Assembly: GCA_903863035.1 (NCBI GenBank)
Contig: CAIPAT010000246.1
Location: forward strand, 1-64,000
Source of the DNA: an uncultured Lentisphaeria bacterium
GTDB taxonomy: Bacteria > Verrucomicrobiota > Lentisphaeria > Victivallales > Victivallaceae
Length of the DNA: 64,000 bases
Direction: 5' to 3'
Shown one piece after another: positions 17,538 to 28,089 of the stretch; position 1 is the stretch's first letter; every line of letters begins with the position of its first letter. A program made the translations under genes and the position numbers. The notes below the pieces were generated by a model that saw only the letters and a program-made list of their open reading frames with translations, was not told the DNA's origin and made no database searches.

Positions 17538-17951
17538 TTATAGACCGGGATGACTGAAGCAAAGATAGCATAAAACCATGCTTAACATTCCGGTCACCGA
17601 TATTATTCGGCATAATCGATGCGAAAACACGCTCAACAGTAAAACTGCCAGAATAGCTAGAGCACCAACACTTTCCTTGATATTCTTCTTGTTTTTCTCT
17701 TTTATGAGGCGGAACCCAAAGTACGCGGCCACGCAACCTGAAATATTCACCGGCAGGGTGATGACAGGGAGAAAATAATCCATAGATTTTTTTCCCATAA
17801 TCAGGAATCGAAACAGTGGTTGAAGCGCCAGCAAATAAAACTGTCAGCACCCGATCAGCATGGTGCAAATCCCGAATATTGTGCTGAGGCTGAGCTTTTT
17901 AATAATTTCTATAGTTCCGCCATTGAGCTGTAAGGCCTTTTCGTTCTTCAT
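17538..17951 (-). pseudogene. small membrane protein interrupted by TGA
   Basis: ATG at 17951 opens a frame beginning KNEKALQLNGG and a hydrophobic helix (LSLSTIFGICTMLIGC). It meets TGA at 17844-17846 and continues in the same frame as QFYLLALQPLFRFLIMG. Two or three more membrane helices follow, with a basic loop KEKNKKNIKE, to a stop at 17538. The ~137-residue product would be a small four-helix membrane protein. TGA is used as a normal stop elsewhere in the window, and there is no selenocysteine hallmark. TGG to TGA (Trp) in one base is the simplest cause. No family is recognised. Confidence 0.55.
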
Positions 17952-18012
17952 ATCTTCATAGTATAATTAAATCGGAGGCATTCAAGCAGTTTGTCCTGTT
18001 CTATCTATGGAA

Positions 18013-19098
18013 CTATTGAATGATTTTATCAATGAAGGCGCTGCCCAGCACCAGACGCTCGTCGTAGAAGCCGGCCAGCTGGCCGGGGGCGGGGGCGGAA
18101 ACGGAAGACTTGAAAGTCACTATGGTTTTATCGCCGCCCAGCCTGGTCACATGCGCGGGAACCGGCGTTTGATTGTAACGGATCTGGGCTTCGCAGTCAA
18201 ACTCTTCCGGCATGTCCATCAACCAGTTGGGTTTGCCGGTTTCCAGGCATACGGCTTTCAGATGGTCGGGGGTGGTGGTTAAAATTATCCTGTTGTGCTC
18301 AGCGTCAATCGCTTTCACATAAGCCGGGCTGCCCAGAGCGATGCCCAGTCCTTTGCGCTGTCCGATGGTATAATTATGAATGCCGTTGTGATGTCCGACG
18401 ACTTTGCCGTCTTCGGTAACGACTTCTCCTGCGGGCATTTCAGCTTCAAAATATTCAGCCAGCGTCCGCGAGAAATTCTCGCCTTTATAGCCGAAACAGG
18501 CATCCTGGCTTTCAGCTTTCCAGGCATTGCTCAGGCCCAGCGACGCGGCTTTTTCCCTGACCTGCGGCTTGGTCATACTGCCGAGCGGGAAACGGCAGAA
18601 CGACAGTTGCTGCCGCGTCAGCATAGCCAGAAAATAAACCTGGTCTTTTTCGTCATCAGCGGCATGGCGCAGATGTACCTGCCCGCCGGCGCAGCGTTCC
18701 AGCTCAGCATAATGGCCGGTGATGAGACCTTCCGCACCGAGTCCGGCAGCATATTCGGCCAGCGCACCGAATTTCAGGTGGAAGTTGCACATTACGCAGG
18801 GATTCGGGGTGCGTCCGATGCGGTATTCATTCCAGGCGTAAGTAAGGACGTCGCGGGCAAAATTCTCTTTGAGATCGAGGAAATAATGGGGTATGCCGAG
18901 TTTTGCCGCCGCCAGCCGGGCGTGGATGAAGTCATCCGCGCCGCAGCAGGCTTTCCGCCGTTCCCTGGAATCGTCGCAGTCTTTCAGTTTCAGGGTTACG
19001 CCGATTACTTCATAGCCTTCTTCCAGGCAGATGGCCGCGGCCACTGAAGAATCAACCCCGCCGCTGATCGCGGCAACCAGACGCCCTTTAGATTTCAT
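18013..19098 (-). CDS. mnmA: tRNA-specific 2-thiouridylase
   Basis: MnmA adds the 2-thio group to U34 of Lys, Glu and Gln tRNAs, using ATP and sulfur from a cysteine desulfurase relay. The 361 residues carry the PP-loop SGGVDSSVAA at about 10-20, then GRTPNPCVMCN with the first catalytic Cys at about 105. Next come GLITGHYA and ESQDACFGYKG with the second catalytic Cys at about 205. A C-terminal beta-barrel follows. The desulfurase gene that could feed it is only 1.3 kb upstream at 20394-21569, though a separate promoter is likely. Confidence 0.96.
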   Translation of the reverse strand: MKSKGRLVAAISGGVDSSVAAAICLEEGYEVIGVTLKLKDCDDSRERRKACCGADDFIHARLAAAKLGIPHYFLDLKENFARDVLTYAWNEYRIGRTPNPCVMCNFHLKFGALAEYAAGLGAEGLITGHYAELERCAGGQVHLRHAADDEKDQVYFLAMLTRQQLSFCRFPLGSMTKPQVREKAASLGLSNAWKAESQDACFGYKGENFSRTLAEYFEAEMPAGEVVTEDGKVVGHHNGIHNYTIGQRKGLGIALGSPAYVKAIDAEHNRIILTTTPDHLKAVCLETGKPNWLMDMPEEFDCEAQIRYNQTPVPAHVTRLGGDKTIVTFKSSVSAPAPGQLAGFYDERLVLGSAFIDKIIQ

Positions 19099-19380
19099 AA
19101 ATTATATCCTAAAACAATGTAATTATATTTAAAATCCGGAAGTCAGGAGTCAGAATGTAAAACTTAAAATCAATCAAAACATTCCTAATTCCTGTTCGGT
19201 TCTGTAAAAAATATTCCGCTCCTGAATTTCCGCCTTTTATTCTGTCTACTGTTATTAATATGTCGCTCCGCTGGAGTTCAATTCTGAATCAGAAAAACCC
19301 GGTTATGACTGAGCATAACACTCCATTAAAACTGATTTCATTCTGACTTCTATTTTTCTGTCTTTAGTTTTCAGGATTTA

Positions 19381-19440
19381 TTCTGACTTCTGACTTCTGA
19401 CTTCTGACTTCTGACTTCTGACTTCTGACTTCTGACTTCT
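19381..19440. repeat. TTCTGAC heptamer tandem repeat, 8.6 copies
   Basis: The 60 bases are a perfect tandem array of the heptamer TTCTGAC. Degenerate copies flank it (near 19341-19350, and reverse-strand versions such as GGAAGTCAGGAGTCAG at about 19138). The array sits between the nadA stop and mnmA, 16 bp from the nadA end. A second heptamer array with another unit occurs at 24367. The rest of 19099-19380 contains no gene. Confidence 0.9.
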
Positions 19441-19456
19441 GCGGACATAGTCCGCC

Positions 19457-20380
19457 TTACGATCCGGCTTCGATCATTTTAATGATCGGGGCCGCTGCTT
19501 TGGCAATAGTGTCGGGATCGAGAATAATTTCGTACTGCATTTTCTCCAGCGAGTTCAGCACATCACTGAGTTCAATCATCTTCATGTTCGGGCATACCGC
19601 CTGTTCCGATACCGGGATGAACATTTTGTCCGGGTTTTCGCGCTGCAGGCGGTGGATGATGCCCTGTTCAGTGCCGACGATAATCTTTTTATGTTTAGTT
19701 TCGCTGGCGAAACGCAGCATGCCGCCGGTGCTCAGGTATTTATCGGCCAGTGCGACTACGTCCGGAGTGCATTCCGGATGGACGATCACGAAAGCATCCG
19801 GGAATTCATTTTTTTTACGTTTGATCATTTCTGCCGTAATCCGCATGTGGGTGGGGCAGAAGCCAGGCCACAGGATCATCGGGCGGTTCAAGGTGATTGA
19901 AACATTCGCCCCTAGATTTTTATCCGGCAGGAAAATAACTTCTTTGTCAACAGGGATTGCCGCCACGATTTTGGCGGCGTTGGCGGAAGTACAACAGATG
20001 TCCACTTCAGTTTTTACCTCGGCGGTACTGTTGACGTAGCATACTGTAACGGCGCCGGGATGCAGCGCTTTGAGTTTTCTCAATTTGTCAGCGTCCGCCA
20101 TGTCCGCCATCGGACAGCCTGAAGCCGGCACCGGATGCAGCACAGTTTTGCCGGGCGACAGTATCTTGGCGGTTTCCGCCATGAATTTCACTCCGCAGAA
20201 CACAATGACATTACAGTCGGTGTTTTTGGCTTTGATACTCAATTCCAGCGAATCGCCCACGAAATCGGCGATGTCCTGAACTTCGCCAAGCACATAATTA
20301 TGCGCCAGGATAACGGCATTTCTTTCTTTGCGCAGAAGATTGATCCGCTCGATCATCTCTTTCTGATATTCAGCGCTCAT
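19457..20380 (-). CDS. nadA: quinolinate synthase
   Basis: NadA condenses iminoaspartate with dihydroxyacetone phosphate to quinolinate in NAD synthesis and needs a 4Fe-4S cluster. The 307 residues show LAHNYVLGEVQDIADFVGDSL at about 24-44 and ASGCPMADMAD. The three expected cluster cysteines are in the DICCTSANA, HPECTPDVV and SEQAVCPNMK motifs. It is the last gene of the rrf2-cysK-metY-iscS-nadA operon, 13 bp after the desulfurase that probably supplies sulfur for its cluster. No nadB or nadC is nearby. Confidence 0.96.
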   Translation of the reverse strand: MSAEYQKEMIERINLLRKERNAVILAHNYVLGEVQDIADFVGDSLELSIKAKNTDCNVIVFCGVKFMAETAKILSPGKTVLHPVPASGCPMADMADADKLRKLKALHPGAVTVCYVNSTAEVKTEVDICCTSANAAKIVAAIPVDKEVIFLPDKNLGANVSITLNRPMILWPGFCPTHMRITAEMIKRKKNEFPDAFVIVHPECTPDVVALADKYLSTGGMLRFASETKHKKIIVGTEQGIIHRLQRENPDKMFIPVSEQAVCPNMKMIELSDVLNSLEKMQYEIILDPDTIAKAAAPIIKMIEAGS

Positions 20381-20393
20381 ATTTCAACTCCGG

Positions 20394-21569
20394 TTAAAGC
20401 TTGTCCAAGTTTACGATATTTAATTTCTTCCCTATACTATTTTCCGCGGAAACTATTTCTGCAAGCTTTTTAACTGTATAATCGATTTCTTTTTCCGTGG
20501 TATGTCTGCCGACTGAAAAGCGCAGAGCTCCCAGCAGCTCACGGCTGCTCAGACCCATATTCTTTAAAACCCGCGATTCTTCATTCCGTCCGGTGCTGCA
20601 GGCGGAGCCGGTGGAAACCGCGATGCCGGCCAGATCCAGCTTGACCGCCAGGTTGCTGCCGTAATGACCGGGAAAGGATGCGTTAAGCGTGTTGGGGATG
20701 CGCCGGTCCAGACAGCCGTTAATGATGGTATCAGGTATTTTCAAGATGCCGCTTTGCAGGCGGTCGCGCAGTCTGGCGCAATGTTTACCATATTCGTCAA
20801 GTTCCTCCTCCGCCAGCTCGCAGGCTTTGCCCATACCGGTGATTGCCGGGACGTTGTGCGTGCCTGAACGTCTGGTGTTCTCCTGTTCGCCGCCGATGAA
20901 GGTTGATTGCAGTGCGACACCGCGCCGCAGAAAAAGTACGCCGGAGCCTTTCGGTCCGTAGATTTTGTGTCCGGAGAAAGAGAGCAGATCCGCGCCGAGC
21001 TCAATGACGTTGACCGGGATTTTGCCGACTGCCTGAACTGCGTCATAATGCAGCAGAGCTCCAGTTTCTCTGGCGATTTCGCGGACGGCATTAGTGTTCA
21101 TGATCGTTCCGCTCTCGTTATTCGCCAGAATCAGCGAAATCAGCGCAGTGCGCTCATTTACCGCCTGTTCCAGGTCATTCAGCGATATTTCACCCTGCCG
21201 TGTTACCGGTAGATAAGTTACTTTGAATCCTTCTCTCTCCAGCCGGACGCACTGGTCATATACTGAACTGTGTTCGACTGACGTAGTAATAATGTGGTTC
21301 CGGGTTGTTTTCAGACGCCGGGCAATTCCTGCAAGCGCCAGATTGTTAGATTCAGTGCCGCCGCTGGTGAAAATAATTTCATCAACATCGGCCCCGATCA
21401 ACTTTCCGGCACGGCATCTTGCCAAGTCCAATGCCGCCGCCGTTTCCCGTCCGAAAAAGTGCAGACTGGACGGATTGCCGAATTTTGTAGTAAAAAACGG
21501 CATCATCTCTTCCAGCACGCCCGGATGCAGCGGCGTAGTGGAGTTGTAATCCAGATATATTCTGCGCAT
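20394..21569 (-). CDS. cysteine desulfurase (NifS/IscS family)
   Basis: This PLP enzyme converts cysteine to alanine and an enzyme-bound persulfide for Fe-S clusters and thiolated tRNA. The 391 residues show YLDYNSTTPLHPGV, SGGTESNNLAL, EHSSVYDQC and the PLP lysine in LSFSGHKIYGPKG at about 200. The catalytic Cys is in STGSACSTGRNEESRV at about 323, with the longer loop of group I desulfurases. No scaffold gene (iscU) is next to it. Its place between metY and nadA suggests a role in cluster assembly for NadA, and possibly in sulfur supply for MnmA. Confidence 0.94.
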   Translation of the reverse strand: MRRIYLDYNSTTPLHPGVLEEMMPFFTTKFGNPSSLHFFGRETAAALDLARCRAGKLIGADVDEIIFTSGGTESNNLALAGIARRLKTTRNHIITTSVEHSSVYDQCVRLEREGFKVTYLPVTRQGEISLNDLEQAVNERTALISLILANNESGTIMNTNAVREIARETGALLHYDAVQAVGKIPVNVIELGADLLSFSGHKIYGPKGSGVLFLRRGVALQSTFIGGEQENTRRSGTHNVPAITGMGKACELAEEELDEYGKHCARLRDRLQSGILKIPDTIINGCLDRRIPNTLNASFPGHYGSNLAVKLDLAGIAVSTGSACSTGRNEESRVLKNMGLSSRELLGALRFSVGRHTTEKEIDYTVKKLAEIVSAENSIGKKLNIVNLDKL

Positions 21570-21588
21570 ATTCAGTAAAACGGACTGT

Positions 21589-22881
21589 TTAGCGTCCGGC
21601 CTCTAGTGCCTGATCGAAGTCAGCCATGATGTCTTCAATGTCTTCTATGCCTACCGAAACCCGGACAAATTCCGGATTGATTCCAGCCGCGGTTTTGAAG
21701 TCATCAGTAAGTTGCTGATGAGTTGTTGACCATGGATGAATCACCAGAGTTTTGGCATCGCCGACGTTCGCCAGATGTTTGGCCAGCTTGACTGAATCGA
21801 TGAATTTCACAGCAGCGTCCGCGCCGCCTTTGATTCCGAAACCGAATACCGAACCGAAGCCGCCTTTCAGATAGTTCTGCGCAATCTGGTGCGACGGGTG
21901 ATCTTCCAGTCCCAGGTAATTGACCCAGTTGACCAGCGGATGATTCTTGAGATATTTCGCCAGCGCCAATGCGTTGGTGCAATGTGCTTTCATCCGCAAC
22001 GGCAGCGTTTCCACGCCTTGCAGCAGCAGAAATTCGCTGATCGGGCTCGGGCATGGGCCGATGTTTCTCATTCCCTGCACCCTTGCCTTGATGATAAAGG
22101 CGATATTGCCGGCGCCGGGAACATTTTTCAACGCATCCCAGTATACGATGCCGTGATAGCTGGGGTCAGGAGTGGTGAATTCGGGGAAGCGACCGCTTGA
22201 CCAGTCGAACTTGCCGCTGTCAATAATGGCGCCGCCGATAGTCGTGCCGTGACCGCCGATCCACTTGGTGCAGGAATAGACGATCACGTCCACGCCGTGT
22301 TCAAACGGGCGGCAGAGCACGGGGGCGAAGGTATTGTCCAGGAATACCGGTAGTCCGAATGAATGTGCAGCATCGGCTACCACTTTCAAGTCAGGAACAT
22401 CGCCTTTAGGATTGCCGATGGTTTCGCCGTATACCAGTTTGGTGTTGGCTTTGACATTTTTGCGGATGCTGGCCGGAGTCAATTCATCAACAAAAGTAAC
22501 TTCGATTCCGAAGCGGGGCAGCGTGTAGGTAAACAGGGTTTGAGTTCCGCCGTATAGCGATGACGAACTGATGATATGATCGCCGGCCTGGGCAATGTTG
22601 GTAATCGCCAGGAAAATCGCCGCCATGCCGCTGGAAGTTGCCAGTGCTCCGGTGCCGCCTTCAAGTGCGGCAAGCCTTTTTTCCAGAATATCGGTCGTCG
22701 GATTCATCAGACGAGTATAAATATTGCCGAATTCCTTCAGCGCAAAAAGATTGGCCGCATGTTCGGAGGATTTAAAGACATAACTTGCAGTCTGATAAAT
22801 CGGAACCGCGCAGGCCCCGGTGGTTGGATCAGCCTGTTGACCTGCATGAATCGAGATTGTTGAAACTCCTTGTTTGGACAT
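21589..22881 (-). CDS. metY: O-acetylhomoserine sulfhydrylase (MetY family)
   Basis: The PLP enzyme makes homocysteine from O-acetylhomoserine and sulfide. The 430 residues and motifs fit the Cys/Met metabolism family: SIHAGQQADPTTGACAVPIYQTASYVF, GNIYTRLMNPTTDILEKRLAALEGG, SLYGGTQ and the PLP lysine in VIVYSCTKWIGGHGTTIGG near residue 205. The C-terminus has HPWSTTHQQL and VRVSVGIEDIEDI. It lies between cysK and iscS, with 5 bp and 19 bp gaps, in a sulfur-assimilation operon. No methionine-synthase genes are nearby. Confidence 0.94.
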   Translation of the reverse strand: MSKQGVSTISIHAGQQADPTTGACAVPIYQTASYVFKSSEHAANLFALKEFGNIYTRLMNPTTDILEKRLAALEGGTGALATSSGMAAIFLAITNIAQAGDHIISSSSLYGGTQTLFTYTLPRFGIEVTFVDELTPASIRKNVKANTKLVYGETIGNPKGDVPDLKVVADAAHSFGLPVFLDNTFAPVLCRPFEHGVDVIVYSCTKWIGGHGTTIGGAIIDSGKFDWSSGRFPEFTTPDPSYHGIVYWDALKNVPGAGNIAFIIKARVQGMRNIGPCPSPISEFLLLQGVETLPLRMKAHCTNALALAKYLKNHPLVNWVNYLGLEDHPSHQIAQNYLKGGFGSVFGFGIKGGADAAVKFIDSVKLAKHLANVGDAKTLVIHPWSTTHQQLTDDFKTAAGINPEFVRVSVGIEDIEDIMADFDQALEAGR

Positions 22882-22886
22882 AATTA

Positions 22887-23816
22887 TTAAGCTCCTATTT
22901 TTTGAAATAATCCGGCTGACAAATAACGTTCAGCCGTATCTGGGAAGATTGTAACAATAGTTTTACCACGATTTTCCGGCCTTTTCGCCAGAATTATCGC
23001 CGCCGCGGCAGCGGCTCCGGAACTGATTCCGCAGAGAATGCCTTTTTTCATGGCGGCGTCTCTGGCGGCGTCAATTGATGCTTCGTCAGATATCTTGATG
23101 ACTTCATCAATCACATTCAAGTCCAGAATCGATGGCACAAATCCGGCGCCGATCCCCTGGATAGCGTGCCGGCCCGGAGCGTCTCCGGAAAGCACTGCAG
23201 ATTTATCCGGTTCGACCGCGATAATTTTAACATTCGGATTTTGCTGTTTCAGGTAATGACCGATTCCGGTCAAAGTGCCGCCGGTACCGACCCCGGCAAC
23301 AAAAATATCGACCTTGCCATCGGTTTCCTGCCAGATTTCAAGGCCGGTATGTTTAAAATGCGCTTCGACATTGGCGGGGTTGTTGAATTGTTGAGGCATA
23401 TAAGCGCCAGGAGTCTCACTCAGCAGTTCCTCCGCCTTTCTGACCGCTCCGGCCATACCTTCAGCACCAGGAGAAAGCACCAGTTTTGCGCCGAGGTGCA
23501 GTAGCAGAATGCGGCGTTCCAGCGACATTGATTCGGGCATGACAATTATCAGCTTGTAGCCGCGAGCGGCGGCAACCATCGCCAGGCCTAGCCCGGTATT
23601 GCCGCTGGTCGGTTCAATAATCACGCCGCCGGGTTTTAAAAGACCTTTTTCTTCAGCATAGTCTACCATGCTTACCGCGATACGGTCTTTAATGCTCGAC
23701 GTCGGATTGTAGAATTCCAGTTTTACCAGGATTTCCGCATCCAATTCCGGAGCACCCAGATATTTTACCATCGGGGTATTGCCGACTGCTTCAGCTATAT
23801 TCTTATAAATTTTCAT
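22887..23816 (-). CDS. cysK: cysteine synthase A
   Basis: The enzyme makes cysteine from O-acetylserine and sulfide with PLP. The 309 residues show NTPMVKY, the PLP lysine in [17 protein letters not shown] at about 43, then [20 protein letters not shown] and [27 protein letters not shown] is near the end. Length and motifs are typical. Its ATG overlaps the Rrf2 regulator's stop by four bases, so it is the first structural gene of the operon. It is probably repressed or activated by that regulator according to cysteine or Fe-S status. Confidence 0.95.
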   Translation of the reverse strand: MKIYKNIAEAVGNTPMVKYLGAPELDAEILVKLEFYNPTSSIKDRIAVSMVDYAEEKGLLKPGGVIIEPTSGNTGLGLAMVAAARGYKLIIVMPESMSLERRILLLHLGAKLVLSPGAEGMAGAVRKAEELLSETPGAYMPQQFNNPANVEAHFKHTGLEIWQETDGKVDIFVAGVGTGGTLTGIGHYLKQQNPNVKIIAVEPDKSAVLSGDAPGRHAIQGIGAGFVPSILDLNVIDEVIKISDEASIDAARDAAMKKGILCGISSGAAAAAAIILAKRPENRGKTIVTIFPDTAERYLSAGLFQKIGA

Positions 23817-24244
23817 ATCATATACTCCAATTCCTGTTTGTTCATTTCAAGTATTTTAGTTAAAGTCAACTTAGCTGTTTCGCCTCTGAATATATCGGAA
23901 AGTTTTTTCCATACTCTGGTGGTTTTACACTGAAGTATTCTTGGACATATCTTTTTTTCGTCTTTACACCGTACCAGATCAAGTCTGCCCTCAAACAACT
24001 CAATTACATCCAGAATCGTGACTTTATCCGGCGACTTGGCAAGTATATATCCTCCGTTGCAGCCGCGTTCAGTACGGACAAAGCCCGCTTCCTTCAGCTT
24101 GATCATTATCTGCTCCAGATAAGCCTCCGTAAAGTTTTGTTCAGCTGCAATATCCTTGCCCTTCACCGCGACATTTTCACCATAACATTCCGCCAGTTGA
24201 ATCAATATCCTCAACCCGTAACGTGTTTTTGTGGAAAAATTCAT
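23813..24244 (-). CDS. Rrf2-family regulator with Cys triad
   Basis: The 143-residue winged-helix protein begins [18 protein letters not shown] and continues with [30 protein letters not shown] and [10 protein letters not shown], all Rrf2-family hallmarks. Three cysteines follow near 90-105 in the pattern C-x6-C-x5-C ([13 protein letters not shown]). This resembles the IscR cluster-binding triad (C-x5-C-x5-C) and differs from CymR, which lacks it. It therefore probably senses Fe-S status while leading a cysteine/Fe-S/NAD operon. The start is ATG at 24244. Autoregulation through the upstream inverted repeat is plausible. Confidence 0.9.
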   Translation of the reverse strand: MNFSTKTRYGLRILIQLAECYGENVAVKGKDIAAEQNFTEAYLEQIMIKLKEAGFVRTERGCNGGYILAKSPDKVTILDVIELFEGRLDLVRCKDEKKICPRILQCKTTRVWKKLSDIFRGETAKLTLTKILEMNKQELEYMI

Positions 24245-24269
24245 AACCTCACCGTTATTATTGTTTATA

Positions 24270-24279
24270 ATACAAGTAT
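24270..24279. promoter_or_regulatory. candidate Rrf2 operator/promoter
   Basis: The short inverted repeat ATAC-AA-GTAT lies 26-35 bp upstream of the rrf2 start, within AT-rich sequence resembling a -10 region on the minus strand (GTATTATAAAC). The site is a natural candidate for autoregulation. It is short and could be chance. Confidence 0.3.
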
Positions 24280-24366
24280 AGTATATGATATTTTTTAAAT
24301 GTCAATAGTACGCTAAAATAAAATCCCTATTTTTTTTATAAACATTCTTTGTAAACATTCAAAAAA

Positions 24367-24387
24367 CGGAAAGCGGAAAGCGGAAAG
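24367..24387. repeat. CGGAAAG heptamer tandem repeat, 3 copies
   Basis: Three perfect tandem copies of CGGAAAG sit in the gap between the rrf2 operon and gdhA. They have the same unit length as the array at 19381. Similar GGAAAGC tracts occur inside 150-200. Confidence 0.75.
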
Positions 24388-24478
24388 CAATAAAAAATAT
24401 TTCATTCCCCAACTTCCGCAGGCTAAAAAAATTGTCATGCAGTATAATTTATAAAATTTATTAAGGATACGTCCAGGT

Positions 24479-24790
24479 CTGAAAGAGCGCAAGTTCAGTT
24501 CCCGGCAAATCAACTCGATCAAAATCAGCTTATTCAACCGCCTGCTCGACCCAGACAGCGAAAATGCCCTGTTATCCTGGGCCAAAAACATCGCGCTGAA
24601 TGAAGTGCTCGGAGAAAATAGTTCAACCGGGTCTGCGACAAGTTGCGGCTATACAGCGATGCGCTTGAGGCGCATTTGCGCGAACGCGAACAAGGCCTGT
24701 TCACCTTGAACCGCACACTTGTGCTTTTTATGATTTGACGAACAGCTGTGCAGCATTTACTCGCTGCTGGGAATAGATGTGAAGACATTG
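24479..24790 (+). pseudogene. transposase relic (IS4/IS1634-like)
   Basis: Reading with two frame changes gives a transposase-like string. LKERKFSSRQINS and NRLLDPDSENALLSWA occupy frame 1. NRVCDKLRLYSDALEAHLRE and REREQGLFTLNRTLVLF follow in frame 2, then FYDLTNSC in frame 3. The sequence around YDLTN (normally YDxTNTYFEG) is the first catalytic Asp region of IS1634/IS4-type transposases. No intact frame, no C-terminal half and no terminal repeats are seen, so the element is long dead. The remaining parts of 24300-24478 and 24791-25101 hold no gene. Confidence 0.6.
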
Positions 24791-25092
24791 CCGGTCAGGA
24801 GTGCAATTTTTAAAAAGATGTGAAAGCGGTGCTGTGCCTGTTTTAGTGTTAAGTAGTTTGATTATCAACATGTCTATTTTCTACCTGCGAAAGTTTGGTT
24901 AAAAATAGACGAGCGGGATTGCGATCTTTCGAGTTTGGATTCGCACTCTTCAAGGCCTTTGACACCCCGGTATCGGCCGGAATACGAACCAATTCTCAAA
25001 AAAAATTGCAATCTATGTTAAATTTTCCGCCGTATAGAGTATATTTAATGTGGATGACATATGAGCAATCATTTCTTAACCATAAAAAATAA

Positions 25093-26445
<1,353 letters not shown>

Positions 26446-26453
26446 TCGATATG

Positions 26454-26477
26454 CCGCGTAGCAGGCATGTTACGCGG
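26454..26477. terminator. hairpin after gdhA
   Basis: CCGCGTA (26454-26460) and TACGCGG (26471-26477) form a perfect 7-bp stem with a 10-base loop in the convergent gap between gdhA and the acyltransferase-like gene. There is no clear T-run, so terminator function is only likely from position. Confidence 0.4.
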
Positions 26478-26526
26478 TGGTTAATAGCATAATCAGAAGG
26501 GCATATTACAATCTCGCAACCCGGGA

Positions 26527-27801
26527 TTAGACTGCCAGCGCATTAAGGTCTTCTACTTTGAGCAAGTTGCGGTATGGTCTCTGTCCGAAAAGATTGATGT
26601 GTTCGGCGAGGAAGAACATTCCTCCCGAACGCAGGTTTCCGCCGGACTCCAGTTCATCCAGCATTGCCCGGCGGACGGAGGTGTCGCGCGGATAAGTTGT
26701 CTGCTTGTCATAATCACGGCCGAAGAGAAAATAAAAGCCGTCAGTACCGCCGGAAGGCCACGGCACCAGATAAAGCTCCCGCATTAAAGCCGCCAGATTC
26801 GATTCCGGCATGAGTTTTTCGTATAGAGGATAAAAAATCCAGGAACAGCAGGCGAATGCGGATATCTTTGTTTGCGGAAAGTATTGCTCAAAGAATTTTA
26901 AAGCATCTTTAAATGACTGTCCGCATACTTCCAGTGTCATCTTGCCGCCTTCAGGAATATGGATGTCCAGTACGGTGTCATCACTGCCGAGCACCAGAGT
27001 CCATTCCTTCAGATCAAGATTGACTGTTAACGCGGCGGCTGTCCCTTCCGGATTTATCGGGGTGCCGATTACATATTCATCGGTTTTTTCATATTTGCCG
27101 GTAAACGCTGCGATGGACTGGTTTTCATCGCGGCTGAGGCAATAGCCTTCCTGATTATAAGCCGGACCGTCAGTCCTGAGTGTCAGGATTTTCCCGGTTA
27201 GATTATTTTTATAAGCTTCAAACGGGTATTTTCCGGCAATCTTCATCGGCCAGTATTCGAATCTGCCAATCCGGAATATTTGCGCGTCAGTATAATGTCT
27301 GGCCCAGTAAAGCTGCCTGGGGTTGATGCCGTGATGGTTATAGCCTGCTTTATAAGTGGCATAATAGCCGCCCGCCCTGGCGCAGATCGCTTCGGCATAT
27401 TCTTCAGGGATGCCCAGCTCCTGATATTTCCTGATGGTCAGCGGTAATGCCGCAATCAATACCAGCAGATAAAAGACGGTGCAGTTTTCGCCGAGAATAT
27501 TTTCAAACCATGGCCATTTGGCGAAAGACGGATTCGGGTAAATAAACTGGCTCTGATAGCAATGCCAGGCCAGATGCAGCAGCGCCGGATTGTTGACTAT
27601 TTTCGCGGAGATGTCATCGAGCACCGGTAGCAGCGAAGCATCGAGTCCGGTGCATTCAAATTTCTTCCGATAGCCAGCAGGTGTAAGGAATTCCGGTATT
27701 TCCGCCGGAAAAGAAGCTTCCGACTGGTCCCAGTTCGGTTCAATGGCGGCTAAGTATGTGTCCTCAAGTTGAAGTATCTTCAGTATTTCCCGCAGTTCCA
27801 T
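26527..27801 (-). CDS. acyltransferase-like protein (NAT_N/GNAT_C type)
   Basis: The 424-residue protein resembles the 'acyltransferase domain-containing' family found in Firmicutes and Lentisphaerota. It has an alpha-helical N-terminal part (LLHLAWHCYQSQFIYPNPSF) and a GNAT-like C-terminal domain (NPRQLYWARHYTDAQIFRIGRFEYWPM, LDIHIPEGGKM, ISAFACCSWIFYPLYEKLMPES). The substrate is unknown. There is no signal peptide, so it should be cytoplasmic. The gene is alone, convergent with gdhA, and the 288-bp gap behind its start holds nothing clear. Family membership is from memory of motifs. Confidence 0.6.
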   Translation of the reverse strand: MELREILKILQLEDTYLAAIEPNWDQSEASFPAEIPEFLTPAGYRKKFECTGLDASLLPVLDDISAKIVNNPALLHLAWHCYQSQFIYPNPSFAKWPWFENILGENCTVFYLLVLIAALPLTIRKYQELGIPEEYAEAICARAGGYYATYKAGYNHHGINPRQLYWARHYTDAQIFRIGRFEYWPMKIAGKYPFEAYKNNLTGKILTLRTDGPAYNQEGYCLSRDENQSIAAFTGKYEKTDEYVIGTPINPEGTAAALTVNLDLKEWTLVLGSDDTVLDIHIPEGGKMTLEVCGQSFKDALKFFEQYFPQTKISAFACCSWIFYPLYEKLMPESNLAALMRELYLVPWPSGGTDGFYFLFGRDYDKQTTYPRDTSVRRAMLDELESGGNLRSGGMFFLAEHINLFGQRPYRNLLKVEDLNALAV

Positions 27802-28089
27802 TTTATATTAATCCCTGAGTAAGTTTTAGTATATTTAAAAAAGGAGTAATAAGCTAATTCAGAATAATTCAATCTGCAAGATAAAACCGGTTTATTTTAG
27901 AGAAAAAACGCATCAGTAACCAATGCGATTCATCCGAATGGTTGGTGAGCCTTGGAATGTGTGTGTTGTGGGCTATGTTTGTCTCTTTGTCATTATGAAG
28001 TATAGTTATTGAGAGTTAATTTTGACATCGTCGAAAGAGGCATAGCATATAGTAAAGTGAATGTTAGAATAAAGCGTAGAGACGGAAAA

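Noticed and set aside
17844-17846. Selenocysteine codon
   Set aside because: No selenoprotein family match, a membrane-helix context and no visible SECIS hairpin; a Trp nonsense change is simpler.
17485-17868. A 127-residue protein on the minus strand overlapping the broken membrane-protein gene
   Set aside because: It is in another frame, with no hydrophobic or family pattern; the overlapping frame has coherent membrane helices.
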